64,000 nt of DNA from 79-D21 sp022839995 (GCA_022839995.1 JALHIN010000001.1:1-64000); one strand, 5' to 3'; numbered from the stretch's first letter, positions 1-7,039 are shown. Made by a program: numbers and translations. Notes: generated from the letters alone by a model not told the origin.

Positions 1-147
1 ATCAAGCATCATGGTGTTTCCAGGACCTGGTTTCCGTTTTATCTCAAGGAACTGGAATTCCGATACAACAATCGAAGGACGGATATCTTCCCTGTTCTCG
101 GTCAGTATGTCTGTGACTTTGTACCCTTTGTGCCAAATAGGGACTAA
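1..147 (+). CDS. IS1595-family (ISXO2-like) transposase, C-terminal end only
   Basis: Frame 1 is open from the window edge to TAA at 145-147 and gives 48 residues. It contains the segment YLKELEFRYNNRR followed by D-I-F-P-V-L. A tyrosine-leucine..E-F-x-F-R-x-N-x-R..F..L pattern is the usual C-terminal end of the DDE transposase domain of IS1595-type elements. The catalytic part lies outside the window, so I cannot tell whether the element is intact. No terminal inverted repeat is recognisable between the stop and the speD promoter. It is the only sign of a mobile element in the window. Confidence 0.7.
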   Translation: MKHHGVSRTWFPFYLKELEFRYNNRRTDIFPVLGQYVCDFVPFVPNRD

Positions 148-167
148 TCACCAAAAGAAAAAAAGGC

Positions 168-173
168 TATAAT
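168..173 (+). promoter_or_regulatory. -10 box of probable speD promoter
   Basis: TATAAT lies 20 nt upstream of the speD start. No convincing -35 hexamer is found 16-18 nt upstream, so the promoter may be weak or activator-dependent. Confidence 0.4.
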
Positions 174-193
174 GCCCTCATCTTGAGGAAAGG

Positions 194-1039
194 GTGTCGA
201 TACCGGCGATGAAAAAGATTAAGCCGATCAAGAAACTGAAGCTGTATGGGTTCAACAATCTCACGAAAAGCCTCAGTTTCAATATGTACGATATCTGTTA
301 CGCCAAGCTCCCGCAACACCGGAAAGAATACATCGACTATATCGACGAAGAGTATAACGCCGAGCGGTTGACCGTGATCCTGAGCGAAGTTGCGAATATC
401 ATCGGCGCGAACATCCTGAACATCGCTCAGCAGGATTACGACCCGCAGGGCGCCAGCGTAACGATGCTGATTTCGGAAGAAAAGGTGGAATGCGGCCAGG
501 CTTCCGAAGGCAGCGATCTCTGCTCGAGTGAAACCCCTGGACCGTTGCCGGACTCCGTCGTCGCTCACCTGGACAAGAGTCACATTACGGTGCACACCTA
601 TCCCGAGAGCCATCCTGACCAGGGGATCAGTACGTTCAGGGCGGACATCGACGTGTCGACCTGCGGCAAAATTTCACCCCTAAAGGCCTTGAATTTTCTC
701 CTGCATTCCTTCAACCCGGATATTGCCGTGCTGGATTATCGCGTTAGGGGCTTCACGCGCGACATTAACGGCGAGAAATTCTTTATCGATCACAAAATCA
801 ACTCGATTCAGAATTTCATTGCCGACGACATGCGGGATCGGTACCAGATGATCGACGTGAACGTGTACCAGGAAAACCTTTTCATGACGAAGATGATCCT
901 GAAAGAGTTCGACCTCGACAATTACCTCTTCGGGACTGGAAAGAAGAGCCTTCTTCCCGGCGAGAAGAAAAGGATCAAACAGGAATTGAAGCGTGAAATG
1001 GCCGAGATTTTTTCCGGCAGGAACATCCCGAAAGTTTAG
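194..1039 (+). CDS. speD: S-adenosylmethionine decarboxylase proenzyme
   Basis: Cytoplasmic pyruvoyl enzyme that decarboxylates S-adenosylmethionine to supply aminopropyl groups for spermidine synthesis. The 281 residues match the long E. coli-type SpeD almost from end to end. They include the self-cleavage site HLDKSH, whose serine (about residue 129) becomes the pyruvoyl group, followed by HTYPESHP and FRADI. An acidic, Cys-containing insert sits just before the cleavage region. The GTG at 194 is chosen because GAGG lies 5 nt upstream; ATG at 209 would be too far from it. No spermidine synthase gene is next to it. A cold-shock gene with its own promoter follows. Confidence 0.95.
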   Translation: MSIPAMKKIKPIKKLKLYGFNNLTKSLSFNMYDICYAKLPQHRKEYIDYIDEEYNAERLTVILSEVANIIGANILNIAQQDYDPQGASVTMLISEEKVECGQASEGSDLCSSETPGPLPDSVVAHLDKSHITVHTYPESHPDQGISTFRADIDVSTCGKISPLKALNFLLHSFNPDIAVLDYRVRGFTRDINGEKFFIDHKINSIQNFIADDMRDRYQMIDVNVYQENLFMTKMILKEFDLDNYLFGTGKKSLLPGEKKRIKQELKREMAEIFSGRNIPKV

Positions 1040-1052
1040 GGGAGCCGAACCC

Positions 1053-1081
1053 TTGACAAGTTGGGTGGCATCGGATATAGT
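1053..1081 (+). promoter_or_regulatory. Strong sigma70-type promoter of the cold-shock gene
   Basis: TTGACA at 1053-1058 and TATAGT at 1076-1081 are separated by 17 nt. Transcription should begin near 1088, giving a leader of about 50 nt. Confidence 0.8.
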
Positions 1082-1088
1082 TTCACAG

Positions 1089-1104
1089 CCGATGGCGCCA
1101 TCGG
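1089..1104. repeat. Perfect 16-bp palindrome in the cold-shock leader
   Basis: CCGATGGCGCCATCGG is identical to its reverse complement. It starts within a base or two of the predicted transcription start. It could be a repressor site or, in RNA, a 5' hairpin that stabilises the mRNA. Confidence 0.6.
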
Positions 1105-1139
1105 AGAACTCTATTATGTATTATCAGGAGGCAGCAAGC

Positions 1140-1343
1140 TTGAAAACGAACGGTACGGTAAAGTGGTTCAACGGCACGAAGGGCTACGGGTTCATCACGA
1201 CTGATGAAGGCAAAGATGTTTTTGTCCACTTCAGCGCGATCAAGATGGAAGGCTTCAAGACCCTGGATGAGGGACAGCGAGTGACTCTCGAAGTGGTCGA
1301 CGGAGCCAAAGGCCCTCAGGCCGCCAACGTAGAGAAGGCTTAA
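1140..1343 (+). CDS. Cold-shock protein (CspA family)
   Basis: A 67-residue single cold-shock domain that binds single-stranded nucleic acid and acts as an RNA chaperone. RNP1 is KGYGFI and RNP2 is VFVHFSAI, preceded by the usual TVKWFN strand. TTG at 1140 is taken as the start: AGGAGG at 1127-1132 is 7 nt upstream, and the resulting N-terminus (MKTNGTVKW) is normal for the family. An upstream in-frame ATG would add an unrelated tail. The gene is monocistronic, with its own promoter and terminator. Confidence 0.93.
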   Translation: MKTNGTVKWFNGTKGYGFITTDEGKDVFVHFSAIKMEGFKTLDEGQRVTLEVVDGAKGPQAANVEKA

Positions 1344-1361
1344 CCCAGAGAGGACCGTCAG

Positions 1362-1395
1362 AAAGGGGAGTTGCTTCGGCAACTCCCCTTTTTTT
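1362..1395 (+). terminator. Rho-independent terminator after csp
   Basis: A GC-rich 13-bp stem (1362-1374 with 1379-1391) closes a TTCG tetraloop and ends in a run of T. It lies against the stop codon of the convergent PhzF-like gene. Confidence 0.9.
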
Positions 1396-2242
1396 ATAAA
1401 CAAAGAACTCCCTTCAGGAATAAACGTGCTTTCCCCGTTAGTCGAACTCGCCCTCCCGGAAGCAGACGAACCCTTAGCACCCCTGTTCTGGGGGAAGCCT
1501 GAAGCGCCAGGAAATCGGACTTTCCCAAAATTGATTGCCAGTAGGGAGCCAGGACGGTGTGCGCCGAGCCTGTTACCGGGTCTTCGTTGATCCCCTCCCA
1601 GGGACCGAAATACCTCGAGCAGAAATCATAGCCCTCGGGGCCAGGGGCGGTCACGATGACTCCCTGGGCTCCTTTTCGATCGCTTACGGCGAGGAGGGCG
1701 GTAAAGTCCGGCGAAACCGCCAGGATATCTTCGTAGGAACGCATCGGAATCAAAAGCATTTCGGCCTCCTCCGAGAGGAACGCTTTCTTGCAACCGTCTA
1801 TACCAAGACCCAAGAGGATCCCCTCGGGGACGTCCGAGAGACGGGGCGGATTGGAGGGAAAGTCCAGGCTCCATCCATCCGAGGCCATGGAGGCAGCTAA
1901 ACGCCCGCTTCGTGATTCAAAGTAGAGCGTTTCGCGGGAATTGCCGATCTCTGAAAAAAGGACGCAGGCAGCAGCCAGGGTTGCGTGTCCGCAAAGCGGA
2001 ACCTCGGTCTTTGGAGTGAACCATCGGATCCGGTATTCCGAGGCTGTTTTGAAACTCCCGTTTAGCGGGATCGCAAAGGCAGTTTCGGATAGGTTCATTT
2101 CCGCGGCGATCTGCTGCATGAGTCTTGCCGGAAGGGGCGCGTCAAGGAGACAAACTGCGGCAGGGTTCCCGCAAAACAGCCGATCGGTAAAAGAATCGAC
2201 CAGAAAGATCCGAATCCGTGCGTTTTTCCTCTTCATGGCCAT
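1394..2242 (-). CDS. PhzF-family isomerase-like protein
   Basis: About 282 residues of the PhzF/diaminopimelate epimerase-like fold. The N-terminus has VDSFTDRLFCGNPAAV and then NLSETAF, in which the glutamate aligns with the PhzF catalytic acid. RWFTPKTEVPLCGHATL and GHATL-type motifs follow, and EDPVTGSAH lies near the C-terminus. Family members isomerise small acids, but the substrate of most is unknown. It stands alone with no phenazine genes. ATG at 2242 (or 2236) follows a GGAGGGG Shine-Dalgarno sequence; longer versions have no family similarity. Confidence 0.88.
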   Translation of the reverse strand: MAMKRKNARIRIFLVDSFTDRLFCGNPAAVCLLDAPLPARLMQQIAAEMNLSETAFAIPLNGSFKTASEYRIRWFTPKTEVPLCGHATLAAACVLFSEIGNSRETLYFESRSGRLAASMASDGWSLDFPSNPPRLSDVPEGILLGLGIDGCKKAFLSEEAEMLLIPMRSYEDILAVSPDFTALLAVSDRKGAQGVIVTAPGPEGYDFCSRYFGPWEGINEDPVTGSAHTVLAPYWQSILGKSDFLALQASPRTGVLRVRLLPGGRVRLTGKARLFLKGVLCL

Positions 2243-2303
2243 TTCCCCTCCCTGTCGTTGCCTAAGATTCACTTCCTTCATTATTTCCCGAAGATCCCAC
2301 TCT

Positions 2304-2331
2304 TTGCAAACGGGAAGTCTTTTGCTAGAAT
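2304..2331 (+). promoter_or_regulatory. Promoter of tadA and the downstream small-RNA genes
   Basis: TTGCAA at 2304-2309 and TAGAAT at 2326-2331 are 16 nt apart. It faces tadA and is the only clear promoter before the two tRNA-Ser genes and the SRP RNA gene. Confidence 0.6.
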
Positions 2332-2370
2332 GCATCACGGTTTTCGAAACGTCCCGAGGAGGGCGTCCCG

Positions 2371-2889
2371 TTGCGTCATTCGATGCAGGAAGCCGAAGAT
2401 CGCCGTTTCATGGAGATCGCCTTGAAGCTGGCAGGAATGGCGGCAAAGGCGGGGGAAGTACCCGTTGGGGCATTGGTGGTCCGTTCGGGACAAATCATCG
2501 GGACAGGACGCAACAGCAGGGAAGCCGGAAGGGACCCGACCCTTCACGCCGAGATTGCAGCCATACGGCAGGCTGCCGAGTTTCTCGGAGATTGGCGTCT
2601 AGCGGGGTGTACGCTATACGTGACCCTGGAACCTTGCCCGATGTGTGCAGGAGCGCTCCTTTACTCCCGCATTCGCCGCTTGGTGTTCGGCTGCTCGGAC
2701 CCGAGGGCCGGTGCGTGCGGAACGCTCTACGACCTGACGCGAGATCCTCGATTCAACCATAAAGTTCTCGTGCGAAAGGGTATTTTGAGCGAAGAGTGTG
2801 CTAGAATCTTACGGGAATTCTTCCTGGAGCGACGAAAATCGCGGAGAGATGGCCGAGTGGTCGAAGGCGGTCGACTCGAAATCGACTAG
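2371..2889 (+). CDS. tadA: tRNA-specific adenosine deaminase
   Basis: Zinc enzyme that deaminates A34 to inosine in tRNA-Arg(ACG). The cytidine-deaminase fold shows the zinc motifs HAE and PCPMCAGA, with the catalytic glutamate in HAE. The 172 residues are typical in length or slightly long. TTG at 2371 is preferred because AGGAGG ends 8 nt upstream; ATG at 2383 is 20 nt away. The last 15 codons and the stop (TAG at 2887-2889) lie inside the tRNA-Ser(CGA) gene on the same strand, so the mRNA 3' end and the tRNA precursor share sequence. Confidence 0.95.
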   Translation: MRHSMQEAEDRRFMEIALKLAGMAAKAGEVPVGALVVRSGQIIGTGRNSREAGRDPTLHAEIAAIRQAAEFLGDWRLAGCTLYVTLEPCPMCAGALLYSRIRRLVFGCSDPRAGACGTLYDLTRDPRFNHKVLVRKGILSEECARILREFFLERRKSRRDGRVVEGGRLEID

Positions 2890-2936
2890 GTGGTCTTGAA
2901 GCCGCCTCGTGGGTTCAAATCCCACTCTCTCCGCCA
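2843..2936 (+). tRNA. tRNA-Ser(CGA)
   Basis: A class II tRNA with a long variable arm. The 7-bp acceptor (GGAGAGA with TCTCTCC), discriminator G and encoded CCA are visible. The anticodon loop CTCGAAA carries CGA, reading UCG. Its 5' half overlaps the tadA coding end by 47 nt. Confidence 0.95.
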
Positions 2937-2960
2937 AAACACAAACGTTTGCGAGAATGC

Positions 2961-3054
2961 GGAGAGGTGGCTGAGTGGTCGAAGGCGCACGCCTGGAGAG
3001 CGTGTGGGCGGCCTAAACCCCGCCCCGAGGGTTCAAATCCCTCCCTCTCCGCCA
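2961..3054 (+). tRNA. tRNA-Ser(GGA)
   Basis: A class II tRNA with a long variable arm, acceptor GGAGAGG paired with CCTCTCC, discriminator G and encoded CCA. The anticodon loop CTGGAGA carries GGA, reading UCC and UCU. It lies 24 nt after the first serine tRNA and is probably cotranscribed with it. Confidence 0.95.
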
Positions 3055-3062
3055 TTATTTTT

Positions 3063-3192
3063 GGAGGTCTCCGGCAGGAAACCCAGCCCCGTGCGGCGAA
3101 GGCCCGCAAACCCCGCCAGGTCCGGAAGGAAGCAACGGTAAGCGGATCCCATCGGGTGCCACGGCAAGTTGGGTTTCCTGCCGGAGACCTCA
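3063..3192 (+). ncRNA. ffs: Signal recognition particle RNA (small bacterial 4.5S type)
   Basis: The apical-loop signature AGGTCCGGAAGGAAGCA is present at about 3118-3134. A perfect 22-bp closing stem pairs 3064-3085 with 3170-3191. The RNA of about 130 nt binds Ffh and targets nascent membrane proteins. It begins 8 nt after tRNA-Ser(GGA) and may be processed from the same transcript. No clear terminator follows. Confidence 0.93.
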
Positions 3193-3240
3193 ATGTTTCC
3201 CCGGTTTTTCGCCGAAAGAATCCGGGAAGGGGGCGGGAGG

Positions 3241-3738
3241 ATGGAGGACGACTTCAGGGGAATGCTTAAGCCGGCCTTCGAATTGGGAGAGGGTCCCTTT
3301 TTGCTCGTTCCTGTTTTTCTTGTGCCGGTGGAGATCTTTTCCAGGGGGATGATGACTCGTACGAGCTATTCGTTTCATGTTGCGCTCGTCGATGCGGTGA
3401 ACGGGCAGGTGACCCTCCTGCCTCAAAAGAGCGTATCCATCCTTGAAACGGAACCACCTCAGGGGAAAAGGCTGAATCCGAAGGTTAGGCGTCAGGAGGC
3501 GGTCGAACTGGCAGAGGAAGCCGGCCGGTCCATGGGTAAGGGAAAATGGACCGGGGCTTTCCGGTACAATTCCGTCATGGTAGATCAGGACCACGTAAGC
3601 TCGACCTGGAGAGTTTGGAAAGTCGAAGGCGATTCTCTGGTCGATTCGTTGACGGGCAGGCGGGAGAACCTCGGATTCCTGGTGGCAGCCCTCATTGGAG
3701 GAGAAACCGGGAATCCTCGGGGGCTTTCCGATGCTTAG
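3241..3738 (+). CDS. Uncharacterised protein
   Basis: About 165 residues; I do not recognise a family. The N-terminal third holds a hydrophobic stretch (PFLLVPVFLVPVEIFSRG) too short and interrupted to be a confident membrane helix. The rest looks like a small alpha/beta domain. ATG at 3241 follows a purine-rich GAAGGGGGCGGGAGG. An in-frame ATG at 3193 would start directly at the end of the SRP RNA and seems less likely. The stop overlaps the end of the convergent CsoR-family gene by 4 nt. Coding bias resembles the neighbours. Confidence 0.7.
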   Translation: MEDDFRGMLKPAFELGEGPFLLVPVFLVPVEIFSRGMMTRTSYSFHVALVDAVNGQVTLLPQKSVSILETEPPQGKRLNPKVRRQEAVELAEEAGRSMGKGKWTGAFRYNSVMVDQDHVSSTWRVWKVEGDSLVDSLTGRRENLGFLVAALIGGETGNPRGLSDA

Positions 3739-4052
3739 GGTTCCTGTTTTTCCGAGCCCAGCGGTGCCAGGTCGAGCATCGCACCGATCAAGACTTCGAG
3801 TTCTTTCGTGTTTTCCAGGTTCTTTGTTGCGAGGCAGCGCTGAATGTAATTTTTAAGGATTTCGATGCATACCTGGTGCATCGCCTTCCTTGCTGCCGAA
3901 AGTTGAATAAGAACGTTGTGGCAAGGTTTGTTTTCGATGATCATCCGTTGAATTCCGCGGAGTTGCCCTTCCACCCTTTTCAGCCGGTTGAGCATGGCCT
4001 TTTGCTCTGGAGTGAGGTTTTCAAGTTGCTCAATCAGGGATTCCTTCGGCAT
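3735..4052 (-). CDS. CsoR/RcnR/CstR-family transcriptional repressor
   Basis: A 105-residue all-helical repressor that binds DNA as a tetramer and releases it on metal or sulfur-species binding. The family core RLKRVEGQLRGI is clear. Residues aligned to the CsoR Cys-His-Cys site are Cys44, Tyr69 and Cys73, so the metal-ligand histidine is missing while the two cysteines keep the family spacing of 29. That pattern is closer to persulfide-sensing CstR than to copper-sensing CsoR. ATG at 4052 follows GGAAGGTG. A TTGACC/TAACAT promoter and a palindrome over the start site suggest autoregulation. No transporter or rhodanese gene is adjacent to reveal the target. Confidence 0.88.
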   Translation of the reverse strand: MPKESLIEQLENLTPEQKAMLNRLKRVEGQLRGIQRMIIENKPCHNVLIQLSAARKAMHQVCIEILKNYIQRCLATKNLENTKELEVLIGAMLDLAPLGSEKQEP

Positions 4053-4069
4053 GCTTTTCACCTTCCAGT

Positions 4070-4105
4070 CCGGGTATATCTTTTTAAGAAAAATACCGGG
4101 TATAT
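4070..4105. promoter_or_regulatory. Probable operator of the CsoR/CstR-like repressor
   Basis: CCGGGTATAT occurs twice in direct orientation at 4070-4079 and 4096-4105. The second copy is part of the near-palindrome ATACCGGGTAT (4093-4103), a TACC..GGTA arrangement typical of this family. It covers the predicted start site of the repressor gene. Confidence 0.5.
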
Positions 4106-4132
4106 GTTAACCTTTCTGAGCTTGATGGTCAA
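4104..4132 (-). promoter_or_regulatory. Promoter of the CsoR/CstR-like repressor gene
   Basis: On the minus strand, TTGACC (4132-4127) and TAACAT (4109-4104) are 17 nt apart. Its -35 box overlaps the -35 box of the divergent rpsB promoter by one base. Confidence 0.65.
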
Positions 4133-4151
4133 GAATAAGTTGTGATATACT
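4122..4151 (+). promoter_or_regulatory. Promoter of rpsB-tsf
   Basis: TTGATG at 4122-4127 and TATACT at 4146-4151 are 18 nt apart. The resulting leader of about 100 nt (4158-4261) is GC-rich and foldable, as expected for a ribosomal-protein leader. I could not match it to a known S2 leader structure. Confidence 0.6.
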
Positions 4152-4261
4152 GCCCGTTGGCCCGAAAATCGCACACGTTCCGACGGCTTGGAGGGTGCCC
4201 CTGCGGGTCTCCGGCTGGATGAAGGACGTGGAGGCTAAACCAGGACAGGGAGGGGAAAACA

Positions 4262-5095
4262 TTGTCAGTCGTGAGTATCAAGCAGCTTCTGGAATGCGGT
4301 GTCCATTTCGGTCACCAGACCCGCCGGTGGAACCCGAAGATGAAGCCCTACATTTTCACGGAGAGGAATGGAGTTTACATCATCGATCTCCAGAAAACGG
4401 TCAAGGGGCTCGAAAAGGCCTACGATTTCATCCGAGAGGTGTCCAAATCCGGCGGAAGCGTTCTTTTTGTCGGTACGAAGAGGCAGGCACAGGAAATCGT
4501 TCGGGAAGAAGCACTCCGCTGCGGGCAGTTCTATATCAACCAGAGGTGGTTGGGAGGACTTTTGACGAACTTCCCGACGATCCGGAAACGAGTCAACCGG
4601 ATGGTCGAGCTCCAGAAAATGGAAGAGGACGGAACCTTCGAAAAACTCCCGAAGAAGGAAGTCAGCGTCCTGAGGAAACAAAAAGACAAACTGGAAAAAT
4701 ACCTTATCGGAATTCGGGACATGAAGGATCTTCCGGATGCACTATTCATCATCGATCCGCGAAGGGAAACGATCGCCGTCCAGGAAGCCCGTAAGCTTGG
4801 AATCCCGGTTGCCTCGATCGTTGACACGAACTGTGACCCAGAAGTGATTGACTATCCGATTCCGGGTAATGACGACGCGATCCGCGCCATCAAGCTGATG
4901 TTCTCCCTGATGGCCAACGCGGTTATCGAAGGCCGCCAAGGTGTCGACGGCAGCCTCCTCCCGCAGGAGGAAGAAAGCGAAGAAAGCGAAGAAACGATCG
5001 AAGTCCGTGAAAAACTCCACGAAGCCTATGCGGAAGTGCAGGAAAAACTCGTGGAGTCGGAGATCGAAGATCGGAAAGGTTGGAAGGAGGCCTAG
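4262..5095 (+). CDS. rpsB: 30S ribosomal protein S2
   Basis: Structural protein of the small subunit. The 277 residues show the S2 signatures GVHFGHQTRRWNPKM, FVGTKRQA and RWLGGLLTNF, plus the late DTNCDP motif. The C-terminus is extended and very acidic (runs of Glu from about residue 235). TTG at 4262 is 6 nt after GGGAGGGG. tsf follows after 4 nt in the usual rpsB-tsf-pyrH-frr order. Confidence 0.97.
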   Translation: MSVVSIKQLLECGVHFGHQTRRWNPKMKPYIFTERNGVYIIDLQKTVKGLEKAYDFIREVSKSGGSVLFVGTKRQAQEIVREEALRCGQFYINQRWLGGLLTNFPTIRKRVNRMVELQKMEEDGTFEKLPKKEVSVLRKQKDKLEKYLIGIRDMKDLPDALFIIDPRRETIAVQEARKLGIPVASIVDTNCDPEVIDYPIPGNDDAIRAIKLMFSLMANAVIEGRQGVDGSLLPQEEESEESEETIEVREKLHEAYAEVQEKLVESEIEDRKGWKEA

Positions 5096-5099
5096 GTCG

Positions 5100-5693
5100 A
5101 TGGCGGTCGATATGGATGCGGTAAAAGAGCTTAGGGCCCGCACCGGAGCGGGTGTTCTCGATTGCAAGAAAGCCCTGGCCGAATGCGGAGGAGATATTGA
5201 GAAGTCGGTCGACTTCCTGCGTGAAAAGGGGCTTGCCAAGGCAGCCAAGAAGATTGGCCGCACCGCCTCCCAGGGAATGGTTTTCAGCTACATCCATACA
5301 AACGGGAAAATCGGAGTCCTTCTCGAGCTGAATTGCGAAACCGACTTCGTCGCGAGGACCGACGAATTCCAGGTTCTTGGTCACGAGCTGGCCATGCAGG
5401 TGGCAGCTGCCATTCCGCAGTATGTTTCAATCGAAGATGTGGACGCCGACGCCCTGGAAAGGGAAAAGGAAATCTACCGGCATCAGGCGCTTGAAGAGGG
5501 CAAACCTGCCCACATCGTGGAGAAAATCGCTGAAGGCCGCGTGAAGAAATTCTACGAGGAAACCTGCCTTTTGGAGCAGGCGTACATACGGGATCCCGAA
5601 AAGCGGGTAAAAGACCTGGTCATGGAAGCGATTGCGAAGCTGGGCGAAAACATCGTGATTCGTCGCTTCGCAAGGTTTTCGATCGGGGAATAA
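5100..5693 (+). CDS. tsf: Elongation factor Ts
   Basis: Nucleotide exchange factor for EF-Tu. The 197 residues are the short, Thermus-like form with one core subdomain. The N-terminal UBA-like helix contains LRARTGAGVLDCKKAL, and the TDFVAR core motif follows. ATG at 5100 is placed 9 nt after AAGGAGG; the frame stays open further upstream but there it only shadows rpsB. A terminator hairpin separates it from pyrH. Confidence 0.97.
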   Translation: MAVDMDAVKELRARTGAGVLDCKKALAECGGDIEKSVDFLREKGLAKAAKKIGRTASQGMVFSYIHTNGKIGVLLELNCETDFVARTDEFQVLGHELAMQVAAAIPQYVSIEDVDADALEREKEIYRHQALEEGKPAHIVEKIAEGRVKKFYEETCLLEQAYIRDPEKRVKDLVMEAIAKLGENIVIRRFARFSIGE

Positions 5694-5703
5694 CGGGTGT
5701 TTC

Positions 5704-5735
5704 AAGGGCGAGGAATTTTTCCTCGCCCTTTTTTT
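5704..5735 (+). terminator. Terminator or attenuator between tsf and pyrH
   Basis: A perfect 12-bp stem (5704-5715 with 5719-5730), a 3-nt loop and seven T. It should end most rpsB-tsf transcripts. No separate promoter is visible in the 18 nt before pyrH, so pyrH-frr may rely on read-through. Confidence 0.85.
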
Positions 5736-5753
5736 GTCGAAGGAGGGAGTCTT

Positions 5754-6482
5754 TTGCCGCGATTTCGTCGTGTTCTCCTGAAGCTTTCCGGTGAGATCCT
5801 GGCCGGCTCCGCCGGTTTCGGGATCGACTACGTTTCCGTAAAGACCATTTGCGAACAGGTTGCATCGGTCACCAAAGCTGGTGTCGAAGTGGCGATGGTT
5901 GTTGGAGGAGGGAACATCTTCAGAGGGGTCGAGGCGGAAACCCAGGGTTATGACCGGGCACAGGCGGACGCAATGGGAATGCTTGCCACTGTCATCAATG
6001 CCCTTGCACTCCAGGATGCCCTTGAAAAAATGGGAGTGCCGACACGTGTCCAGACTGCCGTTGAAATGCGTCAGCTTGCAGAACCCTTTATCCGCAGGAG
6101 GGCCATCAGGCACCTGGAAAAGGGAAGGGTCGTCATCTTTGCTGCCGGGACGGGGTCTCCGTATTTTTCCACGGATACCGCAGCGGCCCTTCGTGCTGCC
6201 GAGATTGACGCAGAATGCCTGTTGAAAGGCACCAAAGTGGATGGTATATATGATAAGGATCCGAAAAAGGACGATTCTGCGACCTTCCTGCCGCATCTCA
6301 CTTACCTTGATGCCCTGAGCCGGCAACTCAAGGTGATGGATGCAGCTGCGTTTTCCCTTTGCATGGAAAACAGGATTCCGATCATCGTTTTCAATATTCT
6401 CGAAGCGGGCAACCTGGAAAAGTTGTTGCTCGAAAACAGCCAGATTGGAACGATCGTATCCGCGAAGGAGAGTGGAGATTGA
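5754..6482 (+). CDS. pyrH: Uridylate kinase
   Basis: Hexameric UMP kinase of the amino-acid kinase fold that makes UDP for nucleic-acid and cell-wall synthesis. The 242 residues show KLSGE near the start, VVGGGNIFRG, GTGSPYFSTDTAA for nucleotide binding, and the late TKVDGIYDKDP motif. TTG at 5754 follows AGGAGGGA by 5 nt and gives the usual N-terminus. The stop overlaps the frr start by one base. Confidence 0.96.
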   Translation: MPRFRRVLLKLSGEILAGSAGFGIDYVSVKTICEQVASVTKAGVEVAMVVGGGNIFRGVEAETQGYDRAQADAMGMLATVINALALQDALEKMGVPTRVQTAVEMRQLAEPFIRRRAIRHLEKGRVVIFAAGTGSPYFSTDTAAALRAAEIDAECLLKGTKVDGIYDKDPKKDDSATFLPHLTYLDALSRQLKVMDAAAFSLCMENRIPIIVFNILEAGNLEKLLLENSQIGTIVSAKESGD

Positions 6483-7039
6483 TGCCGCAAACGGAAATGA
6501 AAACTCTCAGGCAAAAGATGGAAAAGGCGGTGGATTTCTTCCGTTCGGAACTTCTCGGAGTCCGGACAGGTCGGGCACACCCAGCCCTGGTTGAAGAGAT
6601 TAAGGTTGATTACTACGGGACTCCGACCCCGATCAAACAATTGGCTACGGTCAATATCCCCGAAGCGCGGCAAATTGTAATCACACCGTGGGATAAAAGC
6701 GCAGGCAAGCTTATCGAAAAAGCGATCCAGGCTTCTTCCTTGGGAATTCACCCGAATAACGACGGGGAAAGCATCCGGCTTACATTGCCCGAACTCAACC
6801 GGGAAAGGCGGATCGAACTGACGAAAGTTGTCAGGAAATACGCGGAAGACGCAAAGGTTGCGGTTCGAAACCTGCGCAGGGACGCGATTGAAAACCTGAA
6901 AAAAATGGAAAAGGAAAGCCGAATCACCGAAGACGACCTGAAACGCCTCCAGAAGGAAGTTCAGGATATGACTGACGAATTCATCAAGAAACTGGAAAAT
7001 GTCCTCGCCGAAAAAGAAAAGGAGATCATGGAACAATAG
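6482..7039 (+). CDS. frr: Ribosome recycling factor
   Basis: With EF-G it splits post-termination ribosomes. The 185 residues have the typical two-domain make-up: VRTGRAHPAL in the long helical domain, VDYYGTPTPI, and the NLRRDA segment near the C-terminus. It is translationally coupled to pyrH (TGATG). A strong terminator follows. Confidence 0.97.
   Translation: MPQTEMKTLRQKMEKAVDFFRSELLGVRTGRAHPALVEEIKVDYYGTPTPIKQLATVNIPEARQIVITPWDKSAGKLIEKAIQASSLGIHPNNDGESIRLTLPELNRERRIELTKVVRKYAEDAKVAVRNLRRDAIENLKKMEKESRITEDDLKRLQKEVQDMTDEFIKKLENVLAEKEKEIMEQ

Noticed and set aside
2890..3269. Several short open frames over the serine tRNAs and SRP RNA on both strands
   Set aside because: They are translations of structured RNA genes and have no independent support.
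4941..5099. Upstream in-frame extension of tsf
   Set aside because: Lys/Arg-rich shadow of the acidic end of rpsB; the ATG at 5100 has a good ribosome site and the correct N-terminus.
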